Shown here: in pieces, positions 29,564 to 38,656 of the stretch | Layout of the letters: each line of letters begins with the position of its first letter | Numbering within the stretch: position 1 is the first letter of the stretch | Translations under genes and position numbers: made by a program | The notes under the pieces: generated by a model | What the model saw: only the letters and a program-made list of their open reading frames with translations | What the model was told of the DNA's origin: nothing | Databases searched by the model: none | NCBI GenBank assembly: GCA_016125285.1 | Contig: WGMA01000055.1 | Span: 1-54,727, forward strand | DNA length: 54,727 bases | Reading direction: 5' to 3' | Source: Phycisphaera sp. | GTDB lineage: Bacteria > Planctomycetota > Phycisphaerae > Phycisphaerales > Zrk34

Positions 29564-30988
29564 TCATCTTGCAGCGGGCTTGTCGGTAGGAGGATTCTTG
29601 AAAGACTCGACCGCGCGCAGGCTGAGCCAGCCCTCAGCGTCGACGTCCTGCGATGTGTTGGCGAACCGGACCGGGCTTCCGCCGGGCAGCGGATTGGGCA
29701 CACGGATCGCCGGCGTGAAGCCTTCGAGTCCGGCGATCGAGATCGCTTCTTCCCACACCTGCTTTTCGCCGGGCGCGATGCCGCGCAGGTTGCTTCGTGC
29801 TTTGGCGGTGCGTACGACCTTGCCGTCGACGATCAGGCCGATGTCCATCGGCCAGTCCCGGTAGAACGGCGCGACGCCGCGGTTCTCGATCTCGATGCGC
29901 AGTCGCAGCGTGTCGCCGTCACGTGTCACGGTCACGCCGGGCACGTGAAAGACGTACCCCATGCGGCGCACCGCGGCGATCGCGCGTTCCTTGCGGCCGT
30001 CGGGTTGCTTCTTGCGGAACATGCCGGTGTCCATCAGCCAGCTGACGTGCGTCTGATCGACACACGCGTCGAAGTCCTGGATCTTCGTATTGCCGCCGTG
30101 GTCCGCGTCGAAGACCTTGCCCCACGCTTCGGGACGGATCTCGCCGCCGATGGGCTGCCGCTTCCACTTGTCCGTCGCGCCCGCGCGTTTGAGCAACGAC
30201 AGGTAGAACCAGTCGTCCCTGTTCTTGCCCGTGTCCAGCGTGCCCCACGCGAACGAGTCGTCGTGGTAGCCGAACGGGCGAAGCGCGTTCGTCGCGTACT
30301 GCGGATCACCGTCGCCCGCGGGGTAGCGCAGCAGCACGGGCGTCTGTTTGAACGCCTTCGTGTACGCGTCCATCACTTCGCCCTGCACGGCCTTGCTCGC
30401 CATGAGGTCTTCGCGCGGATAGGTGTGCCACTCGCCCCAGTAGCCCAGCAGCCCGGCCGTGATGTAGCCGACGCGCGGGTCGCCGTCGAAGCGCTCGCCC
30501 ATCGCCGTGATGAACGCCGCGAGCGCCGCACGCAGACGGGGGTCCGCGTAATCGGGCGTGACCATGTTCTGGCCGTCGGCCTTGTAGCGATGGACCGTGA
30601 GACCCGCGTCGACGAGGAACTGCGGGACGCCGCTCTTCTCGCCGGGATACTCGAGATAGACCCGGAAGATCGTCTGGTGTCCACGCGAGGCGATGTCGCT
30701 CAGCAGTTTGTCGAGCTTCGACCAGTCGAACGTGTTCGGGCCGGTCATCAGGTCGGCCAGCGCCACGTACTGGAATTCCATGCTGTGCGGAAAGCGGTCG
30801 CGGCCCTCCCCGGCGTAGGGCACGAGGCCGATCAGCGGGTTGTCCGCGGGCGGCGGGGCGTACGTCATCGGCACGCGGTCGGCGAGCGCCGACGAGGCGA
30901 CACAGCAGATCAGCGTGAGCACGCCGCGGCAGTGCGCGTACGCGGCTCGGCGGGGTCGGTCGTCGCAGCGGCTTGTGGCGATGTTCAT
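29564..30988 (-). CDS. Secreted DUF4832-type protein, glycoside-hydrolase-like
   Basis: About 474 residues. The start is chosen at the second ATG (MNIATSRC) because TAGAGT lies six bases before it and would overlap the first. There is a hydrophobic export signal (VLTLICCVASSALA). A TIM-barrel-like region with DUF4832 features follows (NPLIGLVPYAG, FRVYLEYPGE, GLLGYWGEWHTYP near 195). The conserved acid in GYWGEWH resembles GH42-like barrels but is not proof of catalysis. A C-terminal beta-sandwich of about 100 residues follows. Possible polysaccharide-active enzyme outside the cytoplasm; substrate unknown. Confidence 0.75.
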   Translation of the reverse strand: MNIATSRCDDRPRRAAYAHCRGVLTLICCVASSALADRVPMTYAPPPADNPLIGLVPYAGEGRDRFPHSMEFQYVALADLMTGPNTFDWSKLDKLLSDIASRGHQTIFRVYLEYPGEKSGVPQFLVDAGLTVHRYKADGQNMVTPDYADPRLRAALAAFITAMGERFDGDPRVGYITAGLLGYWGEWHTYPREDLMASKAVQGEVMDAYTKAFKQTPVLLRYPAGDGDPQYATNALRPFGYHDDSFAWGTLDTGKNRDDWFYLSLLKRAGATDKWKRQPIGGEIRPEAWGKVFDADHGGNTKIQDFDACVDQTHVSWLMDTGMFRKKQPDGRKERAIAAVRRMGYVFHVPGVTVTRDGDTLRLRIEIENRGVAPFYRDWPMDIGLIVDGKVVRTAKARSNLRGIAPGEKQVWEEAISIAGLEGFTPAIRVPNPLPGGSPVRFANTSQDVDAEGWLSLRAVESFKNPPTDKPAAR

Positions 30989-31017
30989 GGCCATACTCTA
31001 GCGGCTACACTTGCGTC

Positions 31018-31641
31018 GTGACCATGACGCTGGTGCTGACAATGCGAATCCTTGTGGGTGCGGTGGGCGTGGTGATCCTCACGCTGCTGGCGCTGCGGCG
31101 TCGCGCGTCGGGGGATTTGGGCATCGAAGTTGAACAACGCGTGCCCGACACCGTCGTTGAGGTGCTGCGCAACCTGCTCATCGGGCCCGCGGCGATCGGC
31201 GTGATCGCGTGGCTGATCCACCCGGCGTGGATGGCGTGGTCGTCGATCGGCCTGCCCGTGTGGGCGCGGTGGGGCGGCGCGGCGTTGCTCGTGCTGGCCA
31301 CCGTTGGCGTGTGGTCCGCGTTCGGCGCGCTTGGCCGCAACTTCGCCACGACGCTCGTCATCCAGCGCGACCACGAACTGGTCACCTCCGGCCCGTACCG
31401 CTACGTGCGTCACCCGATGTACACACTCGGCGCCGCGATGTTCGTCGGCCTGATGCTCGTGACCGACAGCTGGTTCATCGGCGCGCTGGGCGCGTCGGGC
31501 ATGCTGTTGTTGATGATCGCGCGCACGCCGCGCGAGGAGGCGATGCTGGCGACGCGGTTCGGCGACGCGTGGGTTGAGTACGTGCGCCACACCGGTCGCC
31601 TGCTGCCGCGATGGCCCGGCGTGCCGCGCAACCCGCGGTGA
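31018..31641 (+). CDS. Isoprenylcysteine carboxyl methyltransferase-family membrane protein
   Basis: About 207 residues with four to five membrane segments. The family signature TSGPYRYVRHPMYTLG (SAM-binding, residues about 120-135) and the C-terminal EEAMLATRFGDAWVEYVRHT are clear. Members methylate prenylated or lipid-like substrates in the membrane; bacterial substrates are mostly unknown. The GTG start lies six bases after TACACT, supporting a leaderless transcript; an ATG two codons later is the alternative. Divergent from the DUF4832 gene. Confidence 0.85.
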   Translation: MTMTLVLTMRILVGAVGVVILTLLALRRRASGDLGIEVEQRVPDTVVEVLRNLLIGPAAIGVIAWLIHPAWMAWSSIGLPVWARWGGAALLVLATVGVWSAFGALGRNFATTLVIQRDHELVTSGPYRYVRHPMYTLGAAMFVGLMLVTDSWFIGALGASGMLLLMIARTPREEAMLATRFGDAWVEYVRHTGRLLPRWPGVPRNPR

Positions 31642-31675
31642 AACTGTGTGTTTTTGGTGAATGGCGGTAACGTCG

Positions 31676-31703
31676 TTGATCGCCGCGCGGCCCCGGCTAG
31701 ACT
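31676..31703 (+). promoter_or_regulatory. Promoter of the methionine-salvage cluster
   Basis: TTGATC, 16-bp spacer, TAGACT, followed by a leader of about 53 nt to mtnB. A small CCACC/GGTGG hairpin lies in the leader; no SAM or SAH riboswitch is recognised. Confidence 0.45.
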
Positions 31704-31756
31704 CAGCGCATTCCACCTCCACCCGGTGGCGAACCTCCGCCTCACACGGACACACG

Positions 31757-32458
31757 ATGAGCGTCATCAACAGCCACGACATCACCGAATCGCAGCGCAC
31801 GCATCGTCGGGCGCTCGCGGAGGTCGGCCGCATGTGCCACGCCCGCGGCTGGTCGCTGGGCACGTCGAGCAACTACAGCGTCGTGATCGACCGCGACCCG
31901 CTCCGCGTGCTCATCACCGCGAGCGGCAAGGACAAGGGGCGACTCGGCGACGACGACTTCGTCGTGGTCGATGGCGACGGGGCGGTCGTCGATCCGCTGA
32001 TGCCGCGACCCTCCGCCGAGACGATGCTGCACGTCGTGCTGGCGCGGATGCCCGGCGTTGGATCGGTGCTGCACACGCACTCGGTCTGGGCGACGGTGCT
32101 GTCGGACATGCACGCTGCGGCCGGCGAGCTGAGCATCGAGGGCTACGAGATGCTCAAGGGGCTCGACGACGTGCGGACGCACGACCACCGCGAGCGCGTC
32201 CGCGTCTACGACAACACGCAGGACATCGCCGCGCTGGCCGAGCGTGTGACACGCGAGCTGGCCGACGGCGACGAACGCCTGCGGCACGGGTTCCTGATGC
32301 GCGGGCACGGCCTGTACACGTGGGGCGGCGATCTCGACGCGGCGCGCCGGCACGTCGAGGTGCTCGAGTTCCTCTTCGAGGTGGTGGCGCGACGCATGAT
32401 TCTCGACCCGGCCCGCTACGACCCGCTGGCCGCGGCCGCGGCGGCGCTGGGCGTCTGA
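31757..32458 (+). CDS. mtnB: Methylthioribulose-1-phosphate dehydratase
   Basis: A 233-residue class II aldolase-fold enzyme that dehydrates methylthioribulose-1-phosphate in methionine salvage. Zinc ligands are in LHTHSVWATVLS (residues about 111-113) and in RGHGLYTWG near 188. Length and the SLGTSSNYSVVI start block fit MtnB rather than fuculose aldolases. First gene of mtnB-mtnD-mtnC. Confidence 0.92.
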   Translation: MSVINSHDITESQRTHRRALAEVGRMCHARGWSLGTSSNYSVVIDRDPLRVLITASGKDKGRLGDDDFVVVDGDGAVVDPLMPRPSAETMLHVVLARMPGVGSVLHTHSVWATVLSDMHAAAGELSIEGYEMLKGLDDVRTHDHRERVRVYDNTQDIAALAERVTRELADGDERLRHGFLMRGHGLYTWGGDLDAARRHVEVLEFLFEVVARRMILDPARYDPLAAAAAALGV

Positions 32459-32543
32459 TCCGGCCGATCCCCTCACGCCACCCACACAATCTCTTGACAC
32501 GCATCGGGCACAATGCCTCCAGCGACACGACGGAGCGACAGCC

Positions 32544-33173
32544 ATGGCGCAGATCACCATCCCCGACGAGCAACTGACCCTCACGGACGTCGACGAGGTC
32601 CGCGCGTTCCTCGCACCGCTCGGCATCTGGTACGAGCGGTGGGACGTCGAGGGCCGCATCGACCGCGACGCGACCAACGAAGAGATCCTCGACGCGTACG
32701 CTCCCGAGATCGATCGCCTCAAGCAGCGCGGCGGGTACGTCACCGCCGACGTGATCCAGATCACGCCCGACACGCCGAACCTCGACGCGATCCTTGCGAA
32801 GTTCAACAGGGAACACACGCACAGCGAGGACGAGGTGCGCTTCATCGTCAAAGGGCGCGGGCTGTTTCACATCAACCTCGACGACGCGCCGGTTTTCGCG
32901 ATCGAGGTAAACGCCGGCGATCTGATCAACGTTCCCGCCGGGACGCGGCACTGGTACGACATGTGTGATGACATGATCGTTCGCGCGATCCGGCTGTTCC
33001 GCGACCCGGTCGGGTGGACGCCCGAGTACGTCGACGGCGGCGTGCACGATGGGTACGAGCCGATCTGCTTCGGCCCGGCGTACATCCCCGCGGGCGCGAC
33101 GGCCGATGTCGCGGCGCCCGTCATCGATCCGGCGCGTTCCGCCGACGTCGCCGCCGGCGAGGTCCAGGCATGA
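32544..33173 (+). CDS. mtnD: Acireductone dioxygenase
   Basis: A 209-residue cupin that oxidises acireductone to the ketoacid precursor of methionine. Metal ligands are clear: EHTHSEDEVRFIV (two His and Glu) and the later His in AGTRHWYDM. The N-terminus IWYERWDVEGRIDRDATNEE is standard for the family. The metal (Fe or Ni) decides between on- and off-pathway products and cannot be read from sequence. GGAG is near the ATG, and its stop overlaps mtnC as ATGA. Confidence 0.95.
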   Translation: MAQITIPDEQLTLTDVDEVRAFLAPLGIWYERWDVEGRIDRDATNEEILDAYAPEIDRLKQRGGYVTADVIQITPDTPNLDAILAKFNREHTHSEDEVRFIVKGRGLFHINLDDAPVFAIEVNAGDLINVPAGTRHWYDMCDDMIVRAIRLFRDPVGWTPEYVDGGVHDGYEPICFGPAYIPAGATADVAAPVIDPARSADVAAGEVQA

Positions 33174-33934
33174 GCCGACACGTGGTCAGATTCGACGGCC
33201 GCGCCATCCTGGTCGACATCGAGGGCACGACGTCGTCGATCCGCTACGTCTACGACGAGATGTTTCCTTACGTGCGGCAGCGGCTGCGCCAGTTCCTCGC
33301 CGAGCGCTTCGACACGCCCGAGACGCATGCGGCTTGCGAGACCCTGGCGCGCGATGTCGGTCACGCCTCGCTCGACGCGTGGGCGCGCGTCGCGGAGGTC
33401 AACGACGACCGCGCTGGGCGCATCGCGATGGTCGCCCGCCGCGTGCTGCGGCTCATGGACGCCGACACGAAGGCGACCGGCCTGAAGGCGCTGCAGGGGC
33501 AGATCTGGGAATCGGGTTTCGTCAGCGGCGAGTTGATCGCCCACGTGTACCCCGACGTGCCGGTCGCGCTGCGGCGCTGGGCGGCCGCCGGGCTCGACCT
33601 GCGCGTCTACTCGTCCGGCTCGATCGCCGCGCAGAAGCTGTTCTTCGGACACACCGAGCACGGCGATCTGCTGGGGCTGTTCAGCGGTCACTACGACACG
33701 ACCACCGGCCCGAAGAAGTCGCCCGAGAGCTACGACGCGATCGCCGATGACTGGACGCTTCCCGCCACCGACATCCTGTTCATCAGCGACGTCGTCGAAG
33801 AGCTCGACGCGGCGCGCACCGCCGGCATGGCGACCGCATTGAGCGATCGACCGGGCAACCATCCCGCGCCTGCAGGGCACAGCCACCCCGTGATTACGGG
33901 CTTCGATCAGATCTCGCCGTGCAGCCTCGTCTGA
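33170..33934 (+). CDS. mtnC: Enolase-phosphatase E1
   Basis: A 254-residue HAD-superfamily enzyme that enolises and dephosphorylates the diketone to acireductone, the substrate of MtnD. The catalytic motif is atypical for HAD proteins but standard for MtnC (LVDIEGTTSSI, with DxE). Motif II is YSSGSIAAQKLFFG and motif III LFISDVVEELDAA. Translationally coupled to mtnD by a 4-nt overlap. MtnA, MtnK and the MTA nucleosidase or phosphorylase are not in the window. Confidence 0.95.
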   Translation: MSRHVVRFDGRAILVDIEGTTSSIRYVYDEMFPYVRQRLRQFLAERFDTPETHAACETLARDVGHASLDAWARVAEVNDDRAGRIAMVARRVLRLMDADTKATGLKALQGQIWESGFVSGELIAHVYPDVPVALRRWAAAGLDLRVYSSGSIAAQKLFFGHTEHGDLLGLFSGHYDTTTGPKKSPESYDAIADDWTLPATDILFISDVVEELDAARTAGMATALSDRPGNHPAPAGHSHPVITGFDQISPCSLV

Positions 33935-34160
33935 GCGGCCTGCGTTTCCGCGGGTGCCTCGTAAAGCAGCGATCCGGGCCGCGCATTGAGGCGATGCGTG
34001 CGGGATGCCCGCGTGTGGGTTCGATGGGCCGGTCGCCCAAGTGCCTTGCCGCACGGGGATAAGCGGGTCGCTAACGCGGAATGCGCGGCGAATTGGTCCG
34101 CAGATTGCTGCAATCCTGTAAGCTGTTTCTGCGCGCGGAAGTTTTTCAAGAGGATCTCGC

Positions 34161-35567
34161 ATGCGTCATTACGATCTGGCAGTGATTGGAACCGGTCCGG
34201 CTGGGCAGAAGGCCGCGATTCAGGCGGCGAAGCTCGGCAAGCGTGTCGTGGCGATCGAGAAGGCCGGCGCGGTGGGCGGTGCGCAGATCAACACCGGCAC
34301 GATCCCCTCCAAGGCGCTGCGCGAAGCGGCGATGCACCTGACCGGCAAGAACAAGCGCGGCCTGTTCGGCGAGTCGTACCGCATCAAACGCGACATCACC
34401 GTCGCCGACCTCATCGGCGTGTCGCGCATCGTGATCAACCACGAGCTCGACGTCATCCGCGACGCGTTCGACCGCAACGGCATCGACCTGATGTGGGGCG
34501 CCGCCAAGTTTACCGAGTCGAACACACTGCTGGTCACGCACGGCGACGGCAGCACCGACCGCATCGAGGCCGACAAGTTCGTCATCGCCGTCGGCACGCG
34601 CCCGGCCAAGCCCGAGCACATCCCCTTCGACGGCGAGCACGTGTTCAGCTCCGACGACGTGCTGACGATGGACATGCTGCCGAAGAACATGGTCGTCGTC
34701 GGCGGCGGCGTCATCGGCACGGAGTACGCCTGCATCATGGCGACGCTCGGCGTGCGCGTCACCCTCATCGAGGGCCGCAACCAGGTCCTCGGCTTCCTCG
34801 ACACCGAGATCACCGAGGCGTTCCACTACCACATGCGCCAGGCCGGGATCACGCTGCGTGTCGGCGAACGCGTCGAGAACATCGAGGTGCTGCCGCCCGA
34901 GAACGGCCAGGGCTCGCTGGTGCAGGCGACGCTGGAGTCCGGCAAGAAGATCAGGGGCCAGAAGCTGCTCTACTCCATCGGTCGGCAGGGTGTCGTCGGC
35001 AAGCTCGGGCTCGACAAGGTCGGCCTCGACTTCGACGACCGCGAACGCCTCCGCGTCAACGAGCACTACCAGACCAACATCCCGCACATCTACGCCGCGG
35101 GCGATGTCATCGGCTTCCCCGCGCTCGCGTCGACCGCGATGGAGCAGGGCCGACTCGCCGCGTGTCACGCCTTCGGCGCGCCGACCAAGTCGATCCCCGA
35201 ACTGTTCCCCTTCGGCGTATATTCCGTGCCCGAGATCTCGATGGTCGGCAAGACCGAGCAGCAGCTCACCGACGAAGGCATCCCGTACGAGGCCGGCGTC
35301 GCGCAGTACAAGGAGATCGCGCGCGGCCAACTGCTCGGCGACGACATCGGCCTGCTCAAGCTGCTCATCCACCAGGAAAACCGCACGATCCTCGGCGTCC
35401 ACGCCATCGGCACCGGCGCCACCGAGCTGATCCACATCGGTCAGGCCGTCATGGCCTTCGGCGGCACCGTCGACTTCTTCATCAACAACGTCTTCAACTT
35501 CCCCACGCTCGCCGAGGCGTACAAGGTCGCGGCGCTCAACGGCGCCAACAAGATCGCCCTCGTCTGA
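34161..35567 (+). CDS. sthA: Soluble pyridine nucleotide transhydrogenase
   Basis: A 468-residue flavoprotein that exchanges hydride between NADPH and NAD+. The FAD motif VIGTGPAGQKAA is N-terminal, NAD motif VVGGGVIGTEYA near 180, and FAD motif IYAAGDVIGF near 310. The redox-disulfide position of lipoamide dehydrogenases is replaced by GGAQINTGTIPSKAL, with no cysteine pair, which separates SthA from Lpd. The C-terminal dimerisation domain is complete. AGAGGA precedes the ATG. It could balance NADPH with the demand of GltBD (inference). Confidence 0.9.
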   Translation: MRHYDLAVIGTGPAGQKAAIQAAKLGKRVVAIEKAGAVGGAQINTGTIPSKALREAAMHLTGKNKRGLFGESYRIKRDITVADLIGVSRIVINHELDVIRDAFDRNGIDLMWGAAKFTESNTLLVTHGDGSTDRIEADKFVIAVGTRPAKPEHIPFDGEHVFSSDDVLTMDMLPKNMVVVGGGVIGTEYACIMATLGVRVTLIEGRNQVLGFLDTEITEAFHYHMRQAGITLRVGERVENIEVLPPENGQGSLVQATLESGKKIRGQKLLYSIGRQGVVGKLGLDKVGLDFDDRERLRVNEHYQTNIPHIYAAGDVIGFPALASTAMEQGRLAACHAFGAPTKSIPELFPFGVYSVPEISMVGKTEQQLTDEGIPYEAGVAQYKEIARGQLLGDDIGLLKLLIHQENRTILGVHAIGTGATELIHIGQAVMAFGGTVDFFINNVFNFPTLAEAYKVAALNGANKIALV

Positions 35568-35593
35568 ACGCCGCGGCCGCGACACGCGTGTCG

Positions 35594-36085
35594 TCACACG
35601 CCGAGCATGAGTCGGCCGAAGCTGATCAGCAGCCCGAACACGTTGACGCCGATCCCGGCCAGCGCGAGGTTCGGTTGTCTGTGCGACTTCTTGAGCGCCG
35701 ACACGCCGCTGTACAGCCCGACGAAGTGCATCGCCCACACCAGCATCATCATCACGCCGATCACCTGCCACTTGAACGAGTCACGCGGCTCGTGCTGCCG
35801 GGCGAGCGACAGGCCGATCATGATCAGCGTGCCCTGCGTGATGATCATCACGGCGCCGCACACGATCGACGAGATCGCCAGCCCCTTGACGAACGGCGTC
35901 AGCGCCGGCGCCGCGATCCGCGCCACCGGCGGCGTGGTCGGCAACGAGTCGTCCTCATCGATATCGCCGGCTGCGAGGTCGAAACCGCCGGCGTCCTCCG
36001 CATGCCCGAGCTCGTCCGCATCGCACACGTCTTCGCTCAGGTCGAGCGGCGGTGTGTCGTCTTCGATGTGGTCTTCGTCGTTCAT
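35594..36085 (-). CDS. Small membrane protein with acidic N-terminus
   Basis: A 163-residue protein: an acidic disordered start (MNDEDHIEDDTPPLDLSED, to about 55), then three membrane helices at about 67-90 (GLAISSIVCGAVMIITQGTL), 105-125 and 138-160. GAGG precedes the ATG. No family recognised. It resembles in design the plus-strand protein at 36699. Confidence 0.7.
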   Translation of the reverse strand: MNDEDHIEDDTPPLDLSEDVCDADELGHAEDAGGFDLAAGDIDEDDSLPTTPPVARIAAPALTPFVKGLAISSIVCGAVMIITQGTLIMIGLSLARQHEPRDSFKWQVIGVMMMLVWAMHFVGLYSGVSALKKSHRQPNLALAGIGVNVFGLLISFGRLMLGV

Positions 36086-36117
36086 GCCTCAGCCTCGCAT
36101 GACAGGCGGCGCATGCG

Positions 36118-36618
36118 TCACCGCAGCCTGTGCAGCCCGCGCGCGTCGCGCGCCGCGTTGACCGACTCCATCGCACGCGGCTCCGCTTTCAGCAGCTTGA
36201 TCAGCTGCGACGTCGAACACGTCAGCCGCTCCGCCGCGGACGACAGGTCGTCGTCGCACGCGGCGATCACGTCCATCGCCTCGGCGAGCAGCGTTGCAAA
36301 GTCGTCGTGGTCGGCGTTGACGCTCACGCGCCCGTTGCGGCAGCGCGACCGCCACAGGTCGCTCGGCGTGTCACGTTCGTCGCGATCGGTGCGTATCGCC
36401 AGCGCCAGCGCGACACGCAGCCGGCGCACCGCGATCGTCTGATTCTGCTGCTGGCTGCGTCGCTCGCTGGCGTCGCCGGTCACGCCGGTCGGCCGATGTG
36501 TGACCGTGACCGCCGTTTCGACCTTGTTGCGATGCTGCCCGCCGGGCCCGCCGCGGCGAGATCGTCGCACGTCGCAGTCACGCAGCAGTTCTTCGGGTGC
36601 GAGTTCTGTCGGGTGCAT
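36118..36618 (-). CDS. Peptide chain release factor-like protein (GGQ domain)
   Basis: A 166-residue protein. The N-terminal RF-1-type hydrolase domain carries RRGGPGGQHRNKVETAV, the GGQ motif that triggers peptidyl-tRNA hydrolysis, preceded by CDVRRSRRG. There is no codon-recognition domain, so it belongs with the small rescue-type or RF-H-like proteins. The C-terminus is helical (SSAAERLTCSTSQLIKLLKA) and not the basic ArfB tail. It therefore may act on non-standard substrates. GAGG seven bases before the ATG. Confidence 0.8.
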   Translation of the reverse strand: MHPTELAPEELLRDCDVRRSRRGGPGGQHRNKVETAVTVTHRPTGVTGDASERRSQQQNQTIAVRRLRVALALAIRTDRDERDTPSDLWRSRCRNGRVSVNADHDDFATLLAEAMDVIAACDDDLSSAAERLTCSTSQLIKLLKAEPRAMESVNAARDARGLHRLR

Positions 36619-36698
36619 CACATCGCCTCTTGTAACCCACTTGACGCTTCGACGCAGGCCTTCGATGATTCACTCGGCCCTTCAGCGAGACGACGACC

Positions 36699-37226
36699 AT
36701 GAGCAACGGCTTTGATCCCAAACGTGAGCGATCCGGCTCCCACGGCCCGGGCGGTCCCTATCGCGACGAACGACCGCGTGCGACCGAGCCGGCGCGTCCG
36801 CCCGTGGAGCCGCCGCCGTCGCCCGTCCCGGCTGCGCCGTCGTTGCCGCCTCGGCTGCCGGCGCGTGACCTGCGACCGGCTTACGCATACGACGCGCCAC
36901 CCAGGCCGCAATCCAGCCTCGGCGTCACGTCCCTGCTCTTCGGCCTGGCGGGCGCCGCCATCTTCGTTGCGGTCATCGTCTGGTTCGCCGTCGACCTGCT
37001 GGACAAGCCCGAGAATTCGAGCGGGCACGACCGTGACATGCTCATCCTCGGCCTCGCCGTGATCGTTGCCATTCTGCTGCACGTGGTCGGCTTGATCCTG
37101 GGGGTGGTGGCCCTGTTCGACACGTCGCGTCGTCGGGCGATGGCGGTCGTCGGCGTCTGCATCAACGGGTTGATCCTGACGCTCATCGCGATGCTGCTGA
37201 TCATCGGCGCCAACGCCAAAGATTAG
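36699..37226 (+). CDS. Membrane protein with proline-rich N-terminus (DUF4190-like)
   Basis: A 175-residue protein. Residues about 1-72 are Pro/Arg-rich and likely disordered; three membrane helices follow ([20 protein letters not shown] near 78, [20 protein letters not shown] near 118, [20 protein letters not shown] near 150). Planctomycetes often have such DUF4190-like proteins with unknown role. Its last four bases overlap the stop of the convergent asnS gene. Confidence 0.7.
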   Translation: MSNGFDPKRERSGSHGPGGPYRDERPRATEPARPPVEPPPSPVPAAPSLPPRLPARDLRPAYAYDAPPRPQSSLGVTSLLFGLAGAAIFVAVIVWFAVDLLDKPENSSGHDRDMLILGLAVIVAILLHVVGLILGVVALFDTSRRRAMAVVGVCINGLILTLIAMLLIIGANAKD

Positions 37227-38641
37227 AACTCCGCGTTGCCCGGCGTGCGCGGGAACGGGATCACGTCGCGGACGTTCTGCATGCCCGTGGCGTAGATCAG
37301 CGTGCGCTCGAAGCCGAGGCCGAACCCCGCGTGCGGCACCGTGCCGTAGCGACGCAGGTCGCGGTACCACCAGTAGTCGTCCTTGATCAGCCCCAGCTCG
37401 TCGATGCGCGCGTCGAGCACGTCGAGGCGCTCCTCGCGCTGCGCGCCGCCGATGATCTCGCCGATGCCGGGTGCCAGCACGTCCATCGCGGCGACGGTTT
37501 TGCCGTCGTCGTTGAGCCGCATGTAGAACGCCTTGATGTCCTTCGGGTAATTCATCACAACGACGGGCCGACCGACGTGCTGTTCGGTCAGGTAACGCTC
37601 GTGCTCGGACTGCAGGTCGCAGCCCCACGTCACGGGGAACTCGAACTTGTGCCCGCCGGCCGCGGCCCTGAGCAGGATGTCGACCGCCTCGGTGTAGGTC
37701 ATGCGTTCGAACGACGCCTCGACGAACTTCTCGAGGCGTTCGATGCAGCCCTTGTCGATGCGGTCGGCGAAGAACTTCATGTCGTCGCCGCGCTCGTTAA
37801 GCAGGTCGCGGAAGATCGACTTGAGGAACGCCTCGGCGAGGTCGGCGTTGTCGTGCAGGTCGTTGAAGGCGACCTCCGGCTCGATCATCCAGAACTCGGC
37901 CAAATGTCGCGACGTGTTGGAGTTCTCGGCGCGAAACGTCGGGCCGAACGTGTACACCTTGCTCATCGCCAGGCAGTAGCACTCGACGTTGAGCTGTCCG
38001 GAAACGGTCAGCCGCGCTTCCTTGCCGAAAAAGTCCCGGTGCCAGTCGACGCCGCCGCCCTCGGCGCGCGGCAGGTTCGCCAGGTCGAGCGTCGACACGC
38101 GGAACATCTCACCGGCGCCCTCGCAGTCGCTGGCGGTGACGATCGGCGTGTGCACCCAGCAAAAGTCGTTGTCGTGGTAGAAGCGGTGCACAGCCATCGA
38201 CAGCGCGTGACGCACGCGCGTGATCGCGCCGAACGTGTTCGTACGCGGCCTCAGGTGCGCCACCTCGCGGAGGTACTCGAAGGTGTGCTGCTTGGGCGCG
38301 ACGGGGTACGTGTCCGGGTCGTCGACCCAGCCGACGACCTCGACGCCGTCGGCCTGGAGCTCGCACGTCTGGCCCTTGCCCTGCGAGGCGACGAGCGTGC
38401 CCGTGGCGACGATCGCGCAGCCGGTGGTCACGTGCAGGATCTCGGATTCGTAGTTGGACAGCTCGGCGGGCGCGACGATCTGCAGGGCGTCGAAGCACGA
38501 GCCGTCGTGGAGGTTGATGAACGACAGCCCGGCCTTGGAGTCCCGCCGCGTGCGCACCCAGCCGCGTATCGTCACCCGCGTGTCGAGTGCGACGCGTCCG
38601 GCCAGGGCGTGCTTGATCAGTGTGTGCGGCGCGGTGGTCAT
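37223..38641 (-). CDS. asnS: Asparaginyl-tRNA synthetase
   Basis: A 472-residue class IIb synthetase. The N-terminal OB-fold anticodon-binding domain is at about 22-105 ([20 protein letters not shown]). Class II motif 2 is [20 protein letters not shown] and motif 3 [15 protein letters not shown] near the C-terminus. The motif 2 to 3 region fits AsnRS rather than AspRS. It lies 15 bp after the kinase gene in the same direction. A TAGAAT hexamer overlaps the kinase stop codon and could give an additional internal promoter. Confidence 0.96.
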   Translation of the reverse strand: MTTAPHTLIKHALAGRVALDTRVTIRGWVRTRRDSKAGLSFINLHDGSCFDALQIVAPAELSNYESEILHVTTGCAIVATGTLVASQGKGQTCELQADGVEVVGWVDDPDTYPVAPKQHTFEYLREVAHLRPRTNTFGAITRVRHALSMAVHRFYHDNDFCWVHTPIVTASDCEGAGEMFRVSTLDLANLPRAEGGGVDWHRDFFGKEARLTVSGQLNVECYCLAMSKVYTFGPTFRAENSNTSRHLAEFWMIEPEVAFNDLHDNADLAEAFLKSIFRDLLNERGDDMKFFADRIDKGCIERLEKFVEASFERMTYTEAVDILLRAAAGGHKFEFPVTWGCDLQSEHERYLTEQHVGRPVVVMNYPKDIKAFYMRLNDDGKTVAAMDVLAPGIGEIIGGAQREERLDVLDARIDELGLIKDDYWWYRDLRRYGTVPHAGFGLGFERTLIYATGMQNVRDVIPFPRTPGNAEF

Positions 38642-38656
38642 GTCGGCGGGTCGATT

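Noticed and set aside
31757-32458. Second fuculose-phosphate aldolase serving the microcompartment
   Set aside because: Motifs, length and the mtnD-mtnC neighbours identify it as MtnB.
32459-32543. A separate promoter before mtnD (TTGACA at about 32494)
   Set aside because: No -10 sequence at a suitable distance; co-transcription with mtnB is simpler.
34161-35567. Dihydrolipoamide dehydrogenase or mercuric reductase
   Set aside because: The redox cysteine pair is missing (GGAQINTGTIPSK), and no lipoyl-dependent complex genes are nearby; SthA fits better.
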